A DNA stretch of 59,325 nucleotides, taken from Microcaldota archaeon. Its GTDB lineage: Archaea > Micrarchaeota > Micrarchaeia > Norongarragalinales > Norongarragalinaceae. The stretch lies in the NCBI GenBank assembly GCA_016212375.1, contig JACRGH010000052.1, positions 1 to 59,325 on the forward strand, written 5' to 3'. The notes below the pieces were generated by a model. That model saw nothing but the letters and a program-made list of their open reading frames with translations. It had not been told where the DNA came from and made no database searches. The stretch's first letter is position 1. Each line of letters begins with the position of its first letter. Below, piece after piece: positions 42,649 through 51,686 of this stretch. The position numbers and the translations under genes are program-made.

Positions 42649-43385
42649 ACGCATCCCGAAATAATCCGGAATCCAAAAGCAGCGCGCCGTCCGCGATAAT
42701 CATCGTACCCATTGTCGCCAAAACAATCGACGGGGCAAAAGTCCAAATACACGCAAGTACGGGCGACATCGTGGAACTTCGAATGGATGCATTGGACTCC
42801 ATGGAAAACGTCTCGACGGAGCAATTGCAGGAACTGGTCGCGATGGGAAAAATCATCATGACGGACCGGCGGGCCTACGAAGGCGGCCACAAAGCGCAGA
42901 CGGACACCCAGCGCTTTGACGACATCCATCGTGCCATTGAAGCCAAACCTTGGGCGGTGGACATCGAAATCCAATCACCCCGCCTGTTCCGTCGGAAGCT
43001 CATCAAGTTGGCAAATCAAAACGGCGTGAAAGTCATCTCGTCATACCACAACTTTAAACGCACCCCGCCCTTTGACAAATTGGCGGAAATGGCCAAGGAG
43101 GCGCTTGGAGAATCGGATTACGCCAAAATCGTGTGTTTGCCTGAAAACGACGGTGACATCACGGCGCTGTTGGATTTGGTCCGCCAGCACCCGGGCCGCG
43201 TGGCGGCATTCGGATTGGGCGACAAACCGGCGCAGTCGCACACCCGTATCCTCTCGCTGAAATTGGGCGCGCCCTTTGGCTACGCCCGCGGCCACCAACC
43301 GACCGCACCGGGCCAGATGACCGTAGAAGAAATGAGAAAACAACTCGCCGGAATGCAATTTGCCAAAAAAGACGACAAAAAATGA
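42645..43385 (+). CDS. aroD: 3-dehydroquinate dehydratase, type I
   Basis: Schiff-base dehydratase. 246 residues. Type I motifs: VELRMDALDS (E), TDRRAYEGG, VDIEIQSP, KVISSYHNFKRTP (with the Lys/His pair region VISSYHNF) and FGYARGHQPTAPGQM at the end. It overlaps aroB and is followed 150 bases later by aroE; the gap has only A-rich sequence. Confidence 0.92.
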   Translation: MNASRNNPESKSSAPSAIIIVPIVAKTIDGAKVQIHASTGDIVELRMDALDSMENVSTEQLQELVAMGKIIMTDRRAYEGGHKAQTDTQRFDDIHRAIEAKPWAVDIEIQSPRLFRRKLIKLANQNGVKVISSYHNFKRTPPFDKLAEMAKEALGESDYAKIVCLPENDGDITALLDLVRQHPGRVAAFGLGDKPAQSHTRILSLKLGAPFGYARGHQPTAPGQMTVEEMRKQLAGMQFAKKDDKK

Positions 43386-43535
43386 GAACCTGAGAAAAGG
43401 AAAGCGTTGAAAAAATTAAAACGGAAAAAAAGATGAATCCTAAAAAAAAACGAAAAAAAAAGATTCGAGAAATAAAAAATCCGACGAAGAACGAAAACCG
43501 CCATGACTTGGATAAAGACTAACACGGGCCACGCC

Positions 43536-44405
43536 ATGATTACCGCCAAAACCCATATCGTCGCGCTCATCGGCGAGCCGGTCAAACACAGCCTTTCACC
43601 CGCCATGCATAACGCGGCATTTGCCCAACTGGGTTTGGATTGGGCCTACGTGGCGCTTTCCGTCAAAACCCAAAACTTGGCGCAAGCGGTTGCCGGAATG
43701 AAAGCCCTGAACTTCCAAGGGTTCAACGCCACCATGCCGCACAAGCAAGCATTGGTGCATTTGGTCGATGAGTTGGACCCGTTTGCCAAGTTCTGCCAAG
43801 CGGTCAACACCGTATCCGTCCGCAACGGCAAGCTGTTGGGGTTCAACACCGACGGGCCGGGAACGCTCAACGCACTCAAAGAAGCCAAAGCGGACCTAAG
43901 CCACGTCGTCATCCTGGGCGCGGGTGGCACCGGCTCGGCCATGGCCCTGGCATTGGCGCAGGCCGGCTCCGAGGTCGTCATCCTGAACCGAGACGTGAAA
44001 AAAGCCGAGGGCTTGGCCCACAAAATTGGAAAGACCGGTGACGTTTTGATCGAAGCGGGAAGCCTGGATGAAGCCGCCGACCGCATCCGTGAAGCGACAG
44101 TGTTGTGCAACGCCACGTCCGTTGGCATGCGAACCAACGAAACGCCCATTTCCAAAAATGCGTTGCATCCCGGATTGACCATAATGGACGCCGTGTATGC
44201 ACCGCGCCTTACGCGCCTCATCAAAGACGCAAAAGGCGTGGGCGCCCACGTCGTCACCGGAGACCGCATGTTGTTGCACCAGGGCATGATTGCATTTGAG
44301 CGCTGGACCGGCGGCAAGGCGCCAAAAACGGCGATGGAAAACGCGCTTGAACATGCATTCAGCATCTTGGAAACAAACGGTCAGAACGGTTCGGTGAACA
44401 CATGA
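43536..44405 (+). CDS. aroE: Shikimate dehydrogenase
   Basis: Reduces 3-dehydroshikimate with NADPH. 289 residues from ATG 43536, which best fits VALIGEPVKHSLSPAMHN; ATG 43503 gives 11 extra residues. The substrate site is in SLSPAMHN and NATMPHK; the NADP site is GAGGTGSAMALALAQ with the following LNRDVKKAE; the end has DAVYAPRLTRL and TGDRMLLHQG. Overlaps the aroKA fusion by ATGA. Confidence 0.93.
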   Translation: MITAKTHIVALIGEPVKHSLSPAMHNAAFAQLGLDWAYVALSVKTQNLAQAVAGMKALNFQGFNATMPHKQALVHLVDELDPFAKFCQAVNTVSVRNGKLLGFNTDGPGTLNALKEAKADLSHVVILGAGGTGSAMALALAQAGSEVVILNRDVKKAEGLAHKIGKTGDVLIEAGSLDEAADRIREATVLCNATSVGMRTNETPISKNALHPGLTIMDAVYAPRLTRLIKDAKGVGAHVVTGDRMLLHQGMIAFERWTGGKAPKTAMENALEHAFSILETNGQNGSVNT

Positions 44406-46255
44406 ACATCCTTTTGATCGGCATCATGGGCTCCGGCAAGACCACCGTAGGATATGCATTGGCCGAAAGCCGGCAGATGGCGTTCGTGGATCTGGACCGC
44501 GAATTGGAAAACGTGGAAGGCCGGACCATTTCCGAAATTTTCAAAACCGACGGCGAGGATGCGTTCCGTGAAAAAGAATCGGCGTTGCTTCTGAAGTGGG
44601 CGGAACAACAGTTGGACAACACGGTCATTTCCACTGGCGGAGGCATCGTTCTAAGCGAGGTCAACCTCCAGCTGATTAAGAAAATGGGCCGGACGGTATG
44701 GCTGGACGTATCCGCGGAAGTGGCCCACCAGCGCACGCAACACGAACCAAACCGCCCCCTGCTCAATCATCCGGAGCGCGCCGAAATCCTGAGGGTCCTG
44801 ATACGGCGGCGAAGAGAATTGTATGAACAGGCTGAAGTGCACGTCCAAGTGGACGATAAATCCGTGGACAAAATCGTGGATGAAATCAACGACCGCCTGA
44901 GGCAAACCGCCAAATCCGCGCTTCGGAGCCGGGTCTTATCCGCCATCGGCCAACTGGAAGGCAAGTCCATGCGGATTGAACCATCAGCCCTTCAAGGGTC
45001 GCTCAAAGTCCCGCCGTCCAAAAGCATGACACACCGTGCCCTGATTTGCGCGGCGCTTTCCAAAAAGCCGTGCCGCGTGAGCAATGCATTGGTCTCCGAT
45101 GACACCTTGGCCACGGCCAGTGCGCTCAAAGTCTTGGGCACACGATTTGAAGGCGACGTGCTTGACGGAACCGAAATTTTCACCATCGGAGGAACGCTGT
45201 CCTGTGGCGAATCCGGCTCCACCCTGCGATTCATGCTTCCATTGGCATGCCTCGGACAGACACGAAACGTCCTGATGGGCCACGGACGCTTATTGCAAAG
45301 GCCCATCCAGCCGCTGGCCGATGCGTTGAACCAATTGGGCGGCCACGTGGAAACGGCGGAAGGACTGGCGCCGGTCAACACCACCCCCGGCTTAAGCGGT
45401 AGCACATGCACCCTACCCGGAAACATCAGCTCGCAATTCGTGTCCGGCCTTTTGATGGCCTTGCCGTTGTGTCCAAAGCCGAGCCAAATCCAGTTGGAAG
45501 GATCGTTGGAATCGGCGCCGTATGTGGACGTGACGTTGGACGTGATGGCGCACTTCGGCGTTCACGTGGATGTCCAACGCAATGAACACCAACAAATGAC
45601 CGGTTTTTCCATTGCCCCCCAATCGTATCAACCCCACGACATCACCGTGCCGTCGGATTGGTCCAGCGCCGCCTTTTGGCTCGTGGCCGGATGCATCGGG
45701 AATCACAAAGAGGGAACCTCAAAAAGGTCAGGTGGTTCAAACGGCATCACCATTGAATCTATCCAGCCGGACCGCCAAGCAGATGCCGCGATTGTGCCGA
45801 TATTGCAGAAAATGGGGGGAAAAATAACCATCCAAAGCCAGAGCAAAACCGTGCGGGCGCACGCCTCCGACTTGGTTGGAATTGACATCGACGTCTCGGA
45901 TTGCCCGGATTTGGTGCCCATTTTGGCGGTAGCCGGCTGCTTTGCTGCAGGCATCACACGATTGACCAATGCAGCCCGACTGCGATTGAAAGAAAGCGAC
46001 CGCCTGTCCGCGATGGCAACCGAGTTGCAAAAAATGGGAGCCCGTATCGAGGAAAAGCCCGATGCGCTCATTATCCATCAAAGCGCGCTTTCCGGCGCCA
46101 CCTTATCCAGTCACAACGACCACCGCATCGCCATGGCATTGAGTATTGCCGCAACAAATGCCACCGGCCAGTCGGTCATCGACAACGCGGACTGCGTCGC
46201 GAAATCCTATCCGGCGTTTTTCAACGATTTGCAAGTCCTGGGGGAAAAGACATGA
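44402..46255 (+). CDS. aroKA: Shikimate kinase - EPSP synthase fusion
   Basis: 617 residues. Residues 1-165 are a bacterial-type shikimate kinase (AroK): GIMGSGKTTVG (Walker A), DLDRELENVEG, FREKESALL, STGGGIVL and RPLLN. From about 190 an EPSP synthase follows: LKVPPSKSMTHRALICAALS, GESGSTLRFMLPLA, PGNISSQFVSGLLMALP, SDWSSAAFWLVAG, RLRLKESDRLSAMATEL and HNDHRIAMALSIAA. So the fifth and sixth steps are joined in one chain. Most archaea use a GHMP-type shikimate kinase, so the AroK half points to gene transfer. An internal ATG at 44969 could restart the EPSPS half. Overlaps aroC by ATGA. Confidence 0.93.
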   Translation: MNILLIGIMGSGKTTVGYALAESRQMAFVDLDRELENVEGRTISEIFKTDGEDAFREKESALLLKWAEQQLDNTVISTGGGIVLSEVNLQLIKKMGRTVWLDVSAEVAHQRTQHEPNRPLLNHPERAEILRVLIRRRRELYEQAEVHVQVDDKSVDKIVDEINDRLRQTAKSALRSRVLSAIGQLEGKSMRIEPSALQGSLKVPPSKSMTHRALICAALSKKPCRVSNALVSDDTLATASALKVLGTRFEGDVLDGTEIFTIGGTLSCGESGSTLRFMLPLACLGQTRNVLMGHGRLLQRPIQPLADALNQLGGHVETAEGLAPVNTTPGLSGSTCTLPGNISSQFVSGLLMALPLCPKPSQIQLEGSLESAPYVDVTLDVMAHFGVHVDVQRNEHQQMTGFSIAPQSYQPHDITVPSDWSSAAFWLVAGCIGNHKEGTSKRSGGSNGITIESIQPDRQADAAIVPILQKMGGKITIQSQSKTVRAHASDLVGIDIDVSDCPDLVPILAVAGCFAAGITRLTNAARLRLKESDRLSAMATELQKMGARIEEKPDALIIHQSALSGATLSSHNDHRIAMALSIAATNATGQSVIDNADCVAKSYPAFFNDLQVLGEKT

Positions 46256-47364
46256 ACCAACATTACGGAAAACTGTTTGAAGTGCAGATTGCCGGCGAAT
46301 CCCACGGACACGGCGTCGGATGCATCATCCAAGGCTGCCCCGCGGGACTTTCCTTAAACGAAAGTGACATCCAAATCGAATTGGACAAGCGCAAGCCGGG
46401 CCAGAAACTCACAACCGCGCGCACCGAGGCCGACCGAATCCACATCAAGACCGGCGTGTTCAACGGCAAAACCACGGGCGCACCCATTTTGTTGTGGATG
46501 GACAACACCGACACCCGGTCCGCCGACTACGAAGCGCTGCAGGCCACCCCGCGGCCCGGACATGCGGATGTCACGGCGGCTGAGAAGTACGGAGGATTCA
46601 ACGATTACCGCGGTTCCGGTCCGTTTTCGGCCCGCCTCACGGCGCCCTTAGTTGCAACGGGAGCCATAGCTCGAAAACTGTTGCAACAACACGGCGTGGA
46701 AATCCTTGGCCACGTCCAGCAATTAGGCGGACTTAAAATCGAAAACGCCTCCGACACGGCCATCCGCACCAACGTTGCCAACAGCCCCCTGCGGTGCGCG
46801 GATGCCAAAATGGAAAAACGCTTCGAAGCCGCGCTTCAGGACGCACTCAAAGCCGGCGACTCCCTTGGGGCGGTCATAGAATGCCGCGTCAGAGGCCTTC
46901 CGATGGGCGTGGGTGAGCCCCGCGCGCAATCGGTGGAAAGTGCCATCGGGGCCATTTGTTTGGGCATTCCAGCGGCTAAAGGCGTGGAGTTCGGCGAAGG
47001 CTTTGCCGCGGCGGCGATGAAAGGAAGCCAGCACAACGACGCATTTGAAAAAGTCGGAACCGGCGAATCAAACAAAGACCACGTAACCATCCGCACCAAA
47101 ACGAACCACTCCGGCGGCACGCTGGGCGGCATAACCACAGGAATGCCATTGATTTTCCGCGTGGTATTCAAACCCACGTCCAGCATCGCCAAAACCCAAA
47201 CAACGCTCAACGTCAAGACCGGCAAGCAATCCGAAATGTCAGTCATTGGCCGACATGACCCGTGCGTCGCGCTTCGAGCCGTGCCCATCGTCGAAGCGGC
47301 TGCGGCGTTGGCGTTGGTTGATTTGATGTTGCAGGCACAAAAAATTCAAAGGGTGCTAAAGTAA
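46252..47364 (+). CDS. aroC: Chorismate synthase
   Basis: Makes chorismate with reduced FMN. 370 residues from ATG 46252; the track's longer ORF is a shadow of aroA. Conserved: GESHGHGVGCIIQGCPAGL, RPGHADVTAAEKYG, DYRGSGPFSARLTA, GMPLIF and RHDPCVALRAVPIVEAAAALAL. Product goes to TrpE and PheA nearby. Confidence 0.95.
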   Translation: MNQHYGKLFEVQIAGESHGHGVGCIIQGCPAGLSLNESDIQIELDKRKPGQKLTTARTEADRIHIKTGVFNGKTTGAPILLWMDNTDTRSADYEALQATPRPGHADVTAAEKYGGFNDYRGSGPFSARLTAPLVATGAIARKLLQQHGVEILGHVQQLGGLKIENASDTAIRTNVANSPLRCADAKMEKRFEAALQDALKAGDSLGAVIECRVRGLPMGVGEPRAQSVESAIGAICLGIPAAKGVEFGEGFAAAAMKGSQHNDAFEKVGTGESNKDHVTIRTKTNHSGGTLGGITTGMPLIFRVVFKPTSSIAKTQTTLNVKTGKQSEMSVIGRHDPCVALRAVPIVEAAAALALVDLMLQAQKIQRVLK

Positions 47365-47365
47365 G

Positions 47366-48595
47366 ATGGCGGAAGCAAAAATGCCAAAGCAGGAAAAAAA
47401 GAAGGACAACAAAATGGAAAAAGTCGACAACGACGGCCTTGACGCCACGCGCCAGCAAATCGACTCCATTGATGAGCAAATCACCAAACTGTTAGCGCAA
47501 CGCATGGACCTGGCCATAAAGACACGCCGGGAAAAAGAACGCAGCGGAAAAAGCGTCGAAGACTCAAGCCGGGAAAAAAACGTATTACAACACGTGGAAG
47601 CCGTAGCGAAATCCGAAGGCCTGGACGGCGCCGTCGTATTGCGCGTGTTCGAGGAAATCATGGCCGCAAGCAAGTCGCAGCAAATCATGGACCACGCCCC
47701 CGCGCATGCCGCCACCAATCAGATGCAACCCAAAACCATCGCATTCCAAGGGGAGCGGGGCGCATACAGCGAAGAAGCCTTGAAAGCGGCGTGGCCGAAC
47801 GCGCAACCGGTGCCCTGCAAGGAATTCGCCGACGTATTCGAGGCGGTGCAATCCGGAACGGTGGACGCAGGCTTGGTGCCGATTGAAAACAGCACCGAAG
47901 GCAGCATCAACTGGACCTACGACTTGCTTCTCAACTCCCAACTCACTATTGCGGGAGAAAAATTCCTCCGGGTGCACCATTACTTATTGGCCCCCGCCGG
48001 CACTCAGCTCCAAGCCGGACTAAACGTCTACTCACACCCCCAAGCCTTGGCGCAATGCCGGGATTTTTTGCACGACAAAGGCCTGCAAGCGGTGCAATAC
48101 TATGACACGGCAGGTGCGGCTCGTGATTTGGCCCAAGGAAAAATCGAAACCACCACACCGACCGCGCAAGACAAAAACAAAGGACAAACCGGCGGTGCGC
48201 CATTTGCCGCGGCCATCGCCTCTCGCATTGCTGCCGAACACTACGGCTTAACCGTCATCGCCGAAGGCATCGAGGACAACCGCAACAACTACACTCGGTT
48301 CATCCTGATTTCAAAGACGGCCCCGACACCGCAGGCCGATTTCAAGACGTCCATCGTCTTTTCGACCCAGCACAAACCCGGCGCCCTTTTTCGCGTGCTG
48401 AAGGCATTCGCTGACGCCGGAATAAACCTCACAAAACTGGAATCCCGCCCGACCAAGTCCACGCCTTGGGAATACGTCTTCTACCTGGACTTTGAAGGTT
48501 CGGCGTTCCACGACCCCGCCCGCACGGTACTGGAACAAATCAAGCCGGACACCCTGATGCTCAAGGTGCTGGGAAGTTACCCGAAGGCGAAGTGA
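47366..48595 (+). CDS. pheA: Chorismate mutase - prephenate dehydratase
   Basis: P-protein of phenylalanine synthesis. 409 residues. A charged leader of 20 is followed by chorismate mutase of the AroQ type (DATRQQIDSIDEQITKLLAQRM, about 25-110), dehydratase (FQGERGAYSEEALK, VPIENSTEGSINWTYDLLL, NNYTRFILIS, about 120-310) and a C-terminal ACT domain (HKPGALFRVLKAFADAGINLTKLESRP) for Phe feedback. ATG 47414 would drop the charged leader. Confidence 0.95.
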   Translation: MAEAKMPKQEKKKDNKMEKVDNDGLDATRQQIDSIDEQITKLLAQRMDLAIKTRREKERSGKSVEDSSREKNVLQHVEAVAKSEGLDGAVVLRVFEEIMAASKSQQIMDHAPAHAATNQMQPKTIAFQGERGAYSEEALKAAWPNAQPVPCKEFADVFEAVQSGTVDAGLVPIENSTEGSINWTYDLLLNSQLTIAGEKFLRVHHYLLAPAGTQLQAGLNVYSHPQALAQCRDFLHDKGLQAVQYYDTAGAARDLAQGKIETTTPTAQDKNKGQTGGAPFAAAIASRIAAEHYGLTVIAEGIEDNRNNYTRFILISKTAPTPQADFKTSIVFSTQHKPGALFRVLKAFADAGINLTKLESRPTKSTPWEYVFYLDFEGSAFHDPARTVLEQIKPDTLMLKVLGSYPKAK

Positions 48596-48641
48596 ACCCG
48601 GTTTACCCAACGCCGCATCTGCGTCAACACCGCATGCGTAG

Positions 48642-48676
48642 GTATCGGATAGAATCAATTATTAACTATCCGATAC
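48642..48676. promoter_or_regulatory. 11-bp inverted repeat before fic
   Basis: GTATCGGATAG and CTATCCGATAC are perfect inverted arms 13 bases apart (GAATCAATTATTA, AT-rich). They end 11 bases before the fic ATG at 48688. This suits an operator over the promoter, perhaps bound by the Fic protein's own C-terminal DNA-binding domain, or a hairpin in the leader. Confidence 0.75.
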
Positions 48677-48687
48677 AACAAGTAGTC

Positions 48688-49629
48688 ATGACGGAATCGC
48701 GCATCGGAAATGAGTTGCTCGAAAGGATTGAAAAGAAGCAAAAAAACCTCCGAAGCTTGCGTCCGTTCAACCAAGGCGCCTTGCTGAAGCTGCAGGAAAG
48801 CTTCCGCGTCTCTTTGACATACAACTCGAACGCCCTCGAGGGCAATTCGCTTTCCTTGAATGAAACCAAACTCGTGCTGGAGGAAGGCATCACCATAGGC
48901 GGAAAGACGCTCAAGGAACATCTGGAAGCGACGAACCATGCCAAAGCGATGGAATTAATCGACGGCCTGGTAAAAAAAGCCCATATCGATGAAATAGACG
49001 TCCTTGAGCTTCACGCGTTGATTTTGGACCGGATTGATCCGCAGAACGCCGGCGTCTACCGGAAAGGGTCCGTACGGATCAGCGGGACGGATTACACTCC
49101 GCCGAACGCCGCGAAGGTCCCGGCATTGATGGGCGACGTTTACCGCAGGCTCAACCAGAAAAACAGGCACGCGCAAGACATCATCAAATCGGCCGCGTCC
49201 ATCCACCAACGGTTCGTCGATATCCACCCGTTCATTGATGGCAATGGCCGCACCGCCCGCCTTCTTTTGAACCTACATCTCATGCGCTCGGAGTACCCGC
49301 CCGTCATCATCCTGCGTACGGAGCGCCAAAAATACATTCACACCATCATCGAGGAACAAGTCGGCCAAAACCCGGCGCCGTTTGCCAACTTCGTCGCGTC
49401 ATGCGTGGACCGATCACTCACGATTTATTTGGATGCGTTGGGCACGGAAGCCAAAGAATACCTGGGCTTGACGGAGGCGGCTAAAATTTCAAAGAACGGA
49501 TACGGCGCCGAATACTTGGGGTTCCTTGCAAGAGAGGGCAAAATCGGAGCGGTCAAATTCGGCCGTAACTGGAAGATATCAAAAGAAGCCCTGGAGGAAT
49601 ACGAAACGGAGCAAGCACCGAAAAAGTGA
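48688..49629 (+). CDS. Fic-domain AMP transferase with C-terminal DNA-binding domain
   Basis: 313 residues from ATG 48688, just behind the inverted repeat; the track start is 96 bases upstream. N-terminal helix with the inhibitory motif SNALEGN near 49-55 (S-x-x-x-E-G), which in class II Fic proteins blocks ATP. The active-site loop HPFIDGNGRTAR near 181-192 is complete. The C-terminal 50 residues (LGLTEAAKISKNGYGAEYLGFLAREGKI) look like a winged HTH. It lies between pheA and the aminotransferase without operon overlap. Fic proteins add AMP to Tyr, Ser or Thr of targets; the target here is unknown. Confidence 0.9.
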   Translation: MTESRIGNELLERIEKKQKNLRSLRPFNQGALLKLQESFRVSLTYNSNALEGNSLSLNETKLVLEEGITIGGKTLKEHLEATNHAKAMELIDGLVKKAHIDEIDVLELHALILDRIDPQNAGVYRKGSVRISGTDYTPPNAAKVPALMGDVYRRLNQKNRHAQDIIKSAASIHQRFVDIHPFIDGNGRTARLLLNLHLMRSEYPPVIILRTERQKYIHTIIEEQVGQNPAPFANFVASCVDRSLTIYLDALGTEAKEYLGLTEAAKISKNGYGAEYLGFLAREGKIGAVKFGRNWKISKEALEEYETEQAPKK

Positions 49630-49668
49630 GAGCCGCAAGGGCTAAAAGCCAATATGGCCGCAACCATA

Positions 49669-50373
49669 TCAAGAAAGCATTAGATGAAGCCAGTTCGTCA
49701 GCTTGACGAATTTTTCAACTGCAAACGAGTCCTTGACGGCGCCGCTGTGCCCATCGCCTGCAACGACATGCTCCAAACGATGTGCCCGGATGTTCTTGAC
49801 GATTGGAACATGCCGATCTTCAATCAATTGGTTAAAATCGGCCGTAGCTTCGCGGCTGCCCTCAGGATCGCTGAAAACGGTAGAACCTGCTCTTTCCTTC
49901 GCCAATGAAGCACGCTTCCGCAATTCGCGATCGTCCAATGGAATCACTTCAATGCCTCGTTCTTCCGCGTGATATCGGATGGCTTCAAGTACCCCGAAGG
50001 TACCGTTTCCAACTTGACGCTTAAAATCGGCAAACGAATCGGCCGCGTTAACCAGGTGTGCAAGTGCCGTAGGCGGCGTTCTGGAACCATTGGCGCCCGT
50101 CCATTTCGAAATAGCCTTGGCAAGCGTTTCACGCGCCTTTGTATCAAATATCGCTAGTCCATCGCTCAGAACATATTTCTTGGGTAAGTCAGCAACTGCA
50201 TACCCCAATAACGACCTTTTAGACGCCGTTTCAAGACCGATGCGTCTGGGCGAATGACGGTCAAGAAGCGAAATCGTCTTTCGTATGACGGCCTGATGGA
50301 ATCGCCCTTTGTGCCCAAATTTGGAACCATGACGGATACCAATCAAAAGCTTGACAGAATGACCCTCAAACAT
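49669..50373 (-). CDS. Hypothetical protein, possibly TraB/Tiki-like
   Basis: 234 residues from ATG 50373; the track's N-terminal extension is promoter. Motifs such as RIGLETASKRSLLG, a conserved-looking IPLDDRELRKRASLAK and VVAGDGHSGAVK (G-x-H-x-G near the end) recall the TraB/PrgY/EreA group, in which Glu and His residues bind a metal. The sequence match is only by eye, so function is unsure. Single gene on the minus strand inside the otherwise plus-strand aromatic block. Confidence 0.5.
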   Translation of the reverse strand: MFEGHSVKLLIGIRHGSKFGHKGRFHQAVIRKTISLLDRHSPRRIGLETASKRSLLGYAVADLPKKYVLSDGLAIFDTKARETLAKAISKWTGANGSRTPPTALAHLVNAADSFADFKRQVGNGTFGVLEAIRYHAEERGIEVIPLDDRELRKRASLAKERAGSTVFSDPEGSREATADFNQLIEDRHVPIVKNIRAHRLEHVVAGDGHSGAVKDSFAVEKFVKLTNWLHLMLS

Positions 50374-50498
50374 ACTCAAATCAAGGGAAACACATACTAA
50401 AAAAGCAACCGTTGCTCCGCATGCCAAAACCTTGAAAAAGCGGACCGCACCCAACAGCAAACGGACGCAAGTCAACCATGATTCAGGGTGGAACCAAC

Positions 50499-51575
50499 AT
50501 GTCGCTTTACAAGTTATCCGAACGCATCTTCGAACTGGAAAAACAAGGCAAAAGCATCGTCAAGTTGAACATCGGCGACCCCGGATTGCCGACCCCGCCG
50601 CTTTTGGTCCAAGCCGCGCAAAAAGCCATCTCCGAGGGAAAGACGCGCTATGCCTCCGGCCAAGGCGAAAAAAAACTTTTGGAATCCATTGCCGGATTGC
50701 ATGGTGCCGAAGTCAAGAACACCACCGTCACGCCCGGCTCGAAATGGGCCATCTACGGCCTGATGAAAATCCTGGTGCAACCGGGAGAGAACATCGTCAC
50801 ACCCGGGCCATTCTGGTCGGCATTTGAACTGATGGCCAAAAATCTGGGCGGAAGCTGCAAATTGGTGCCCACCACGGCAGAAAACCGGTGGAATTTCCAA
50901 CCCGATGCTTTATTCGAGCTAATTGACAAAAAAACCAAGCTCATAGTCCTGAACAGCCCGCTGAACCCGACGTCCACCGAATACAACCCCAAAGACCTCC
51001 AAGCAGTGTACGAATACGCCCAGGACCACAAAATCCAAGTATTGGTGGATGAGGCGTACCGCGACTTATCGTTCAAGTCCAACGGCTTGACCCCCTATGC
51101 CGAATGCATCAACGTGACCAACACGTTTTCCAAAGCGTATTGCATGTCCGGCTGGCGCGCCGGCTACCTAGTGGCCTCGGATGAGCTGACCAAGAAATTG
51201 GTGGAGCTGAACCAAATCACGTTTACGAACGTCCCGTTGTTCACCCAGGCGGCCATGCTCGCAGGACTTGAAAACCGCCAAACCATCACAAAAGCCACGC
51301 GTGAGGAGTGCCGCAAGCGCCTCCAGATGGCCCAAAAAGTCTTTGACGGCATCGAGTACGCCAAACCGGATGCCGGATTCTACATGTTCCTCCGTTGCCC
51401 CGGCCGGGACGGCAACAAAGTCGCCCAAAGCGCATTGGAAAAAGGCGTGGCCATTGTTCCGGGCCAAAACTTCGGCGGCTACGACGAATACGTCCGCATT
51501 TCGCTTTCTCATCCGGAAGCCGTTCTAAAGCCAGCGCTGGAAAAAGTGAGGCAGGCGTTGGACGAAACGGCTTAA
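50499..51575 (+). CDS. Class I aminotransferase, candidate aromatic aminotransferase
   Basis: 358 residues from ATG 50499, with GGTGG 9 bases upstream; the track's ATG 50478 gives MIQGGTN. Fold type I: LNIGDPGLPTPPLL, NSPLNPTSTEYNP, DEAYRDLSFK, TFSKAYCMSGWRAGYLV (PLP Lys) and VRISLSHPE. It sits between the pheA/fic and tyrA genes, so transfer of the amino group to phenylpyruvate and 4-hydroxyphenylpyruvate is a reasonable inference. Aspartate remains possible. Confidence 0.85.
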   Translation: MSLYKLSERIFELEKQGKSIVKLNIGDPGLPTPPLLVQAAQKAISEGKTRYASGQGEKKLLESIAGLHGAEVKNTTVTPGSKWAIYGLMKILVQPGENIVTPGPFWSAFELMAKNLGGSCKLVPTTAENRWNFQPDALFELIDKKTKLIVLNSPLNPTSTEYNPKDLQAVYEYAQDHKIQVLVDEAYRDLSFKSNGLTPYAECINVTNTFSKAYCMSGWRAGYLVASDELTKKLVELNQITFTNVPLFTQAAMLAGLENRQTITKATREECRKRLQMAQKVFDGIEYAKPDAGFYMFLRCPGRDGNKVAQSALEKGVAIVPGQNFGGYDEYVRISLSHPEAVLKPALEKVRQALDETA

Positions 51576-51686
51576 GCAAAAAAAGGCAAGGAAAAGCGAA
51601 AAAGGGAAACGGCCAAGAACGCCTGAGTTTTCAAAGAAGGACAACCTCCCGCGCTCCTTTTATTATCGGCGCATTTACACCTCATC

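Noticed and set aside
45901-46251. Upstream extension of the aroC ORF in the track
   Set aside because: It lies within aroA in another frame and its translation is not conserved-looking; ATG 46252 overlaps the aroA stop by ATGA and starts at a typical chorismate synthase N-terminus.
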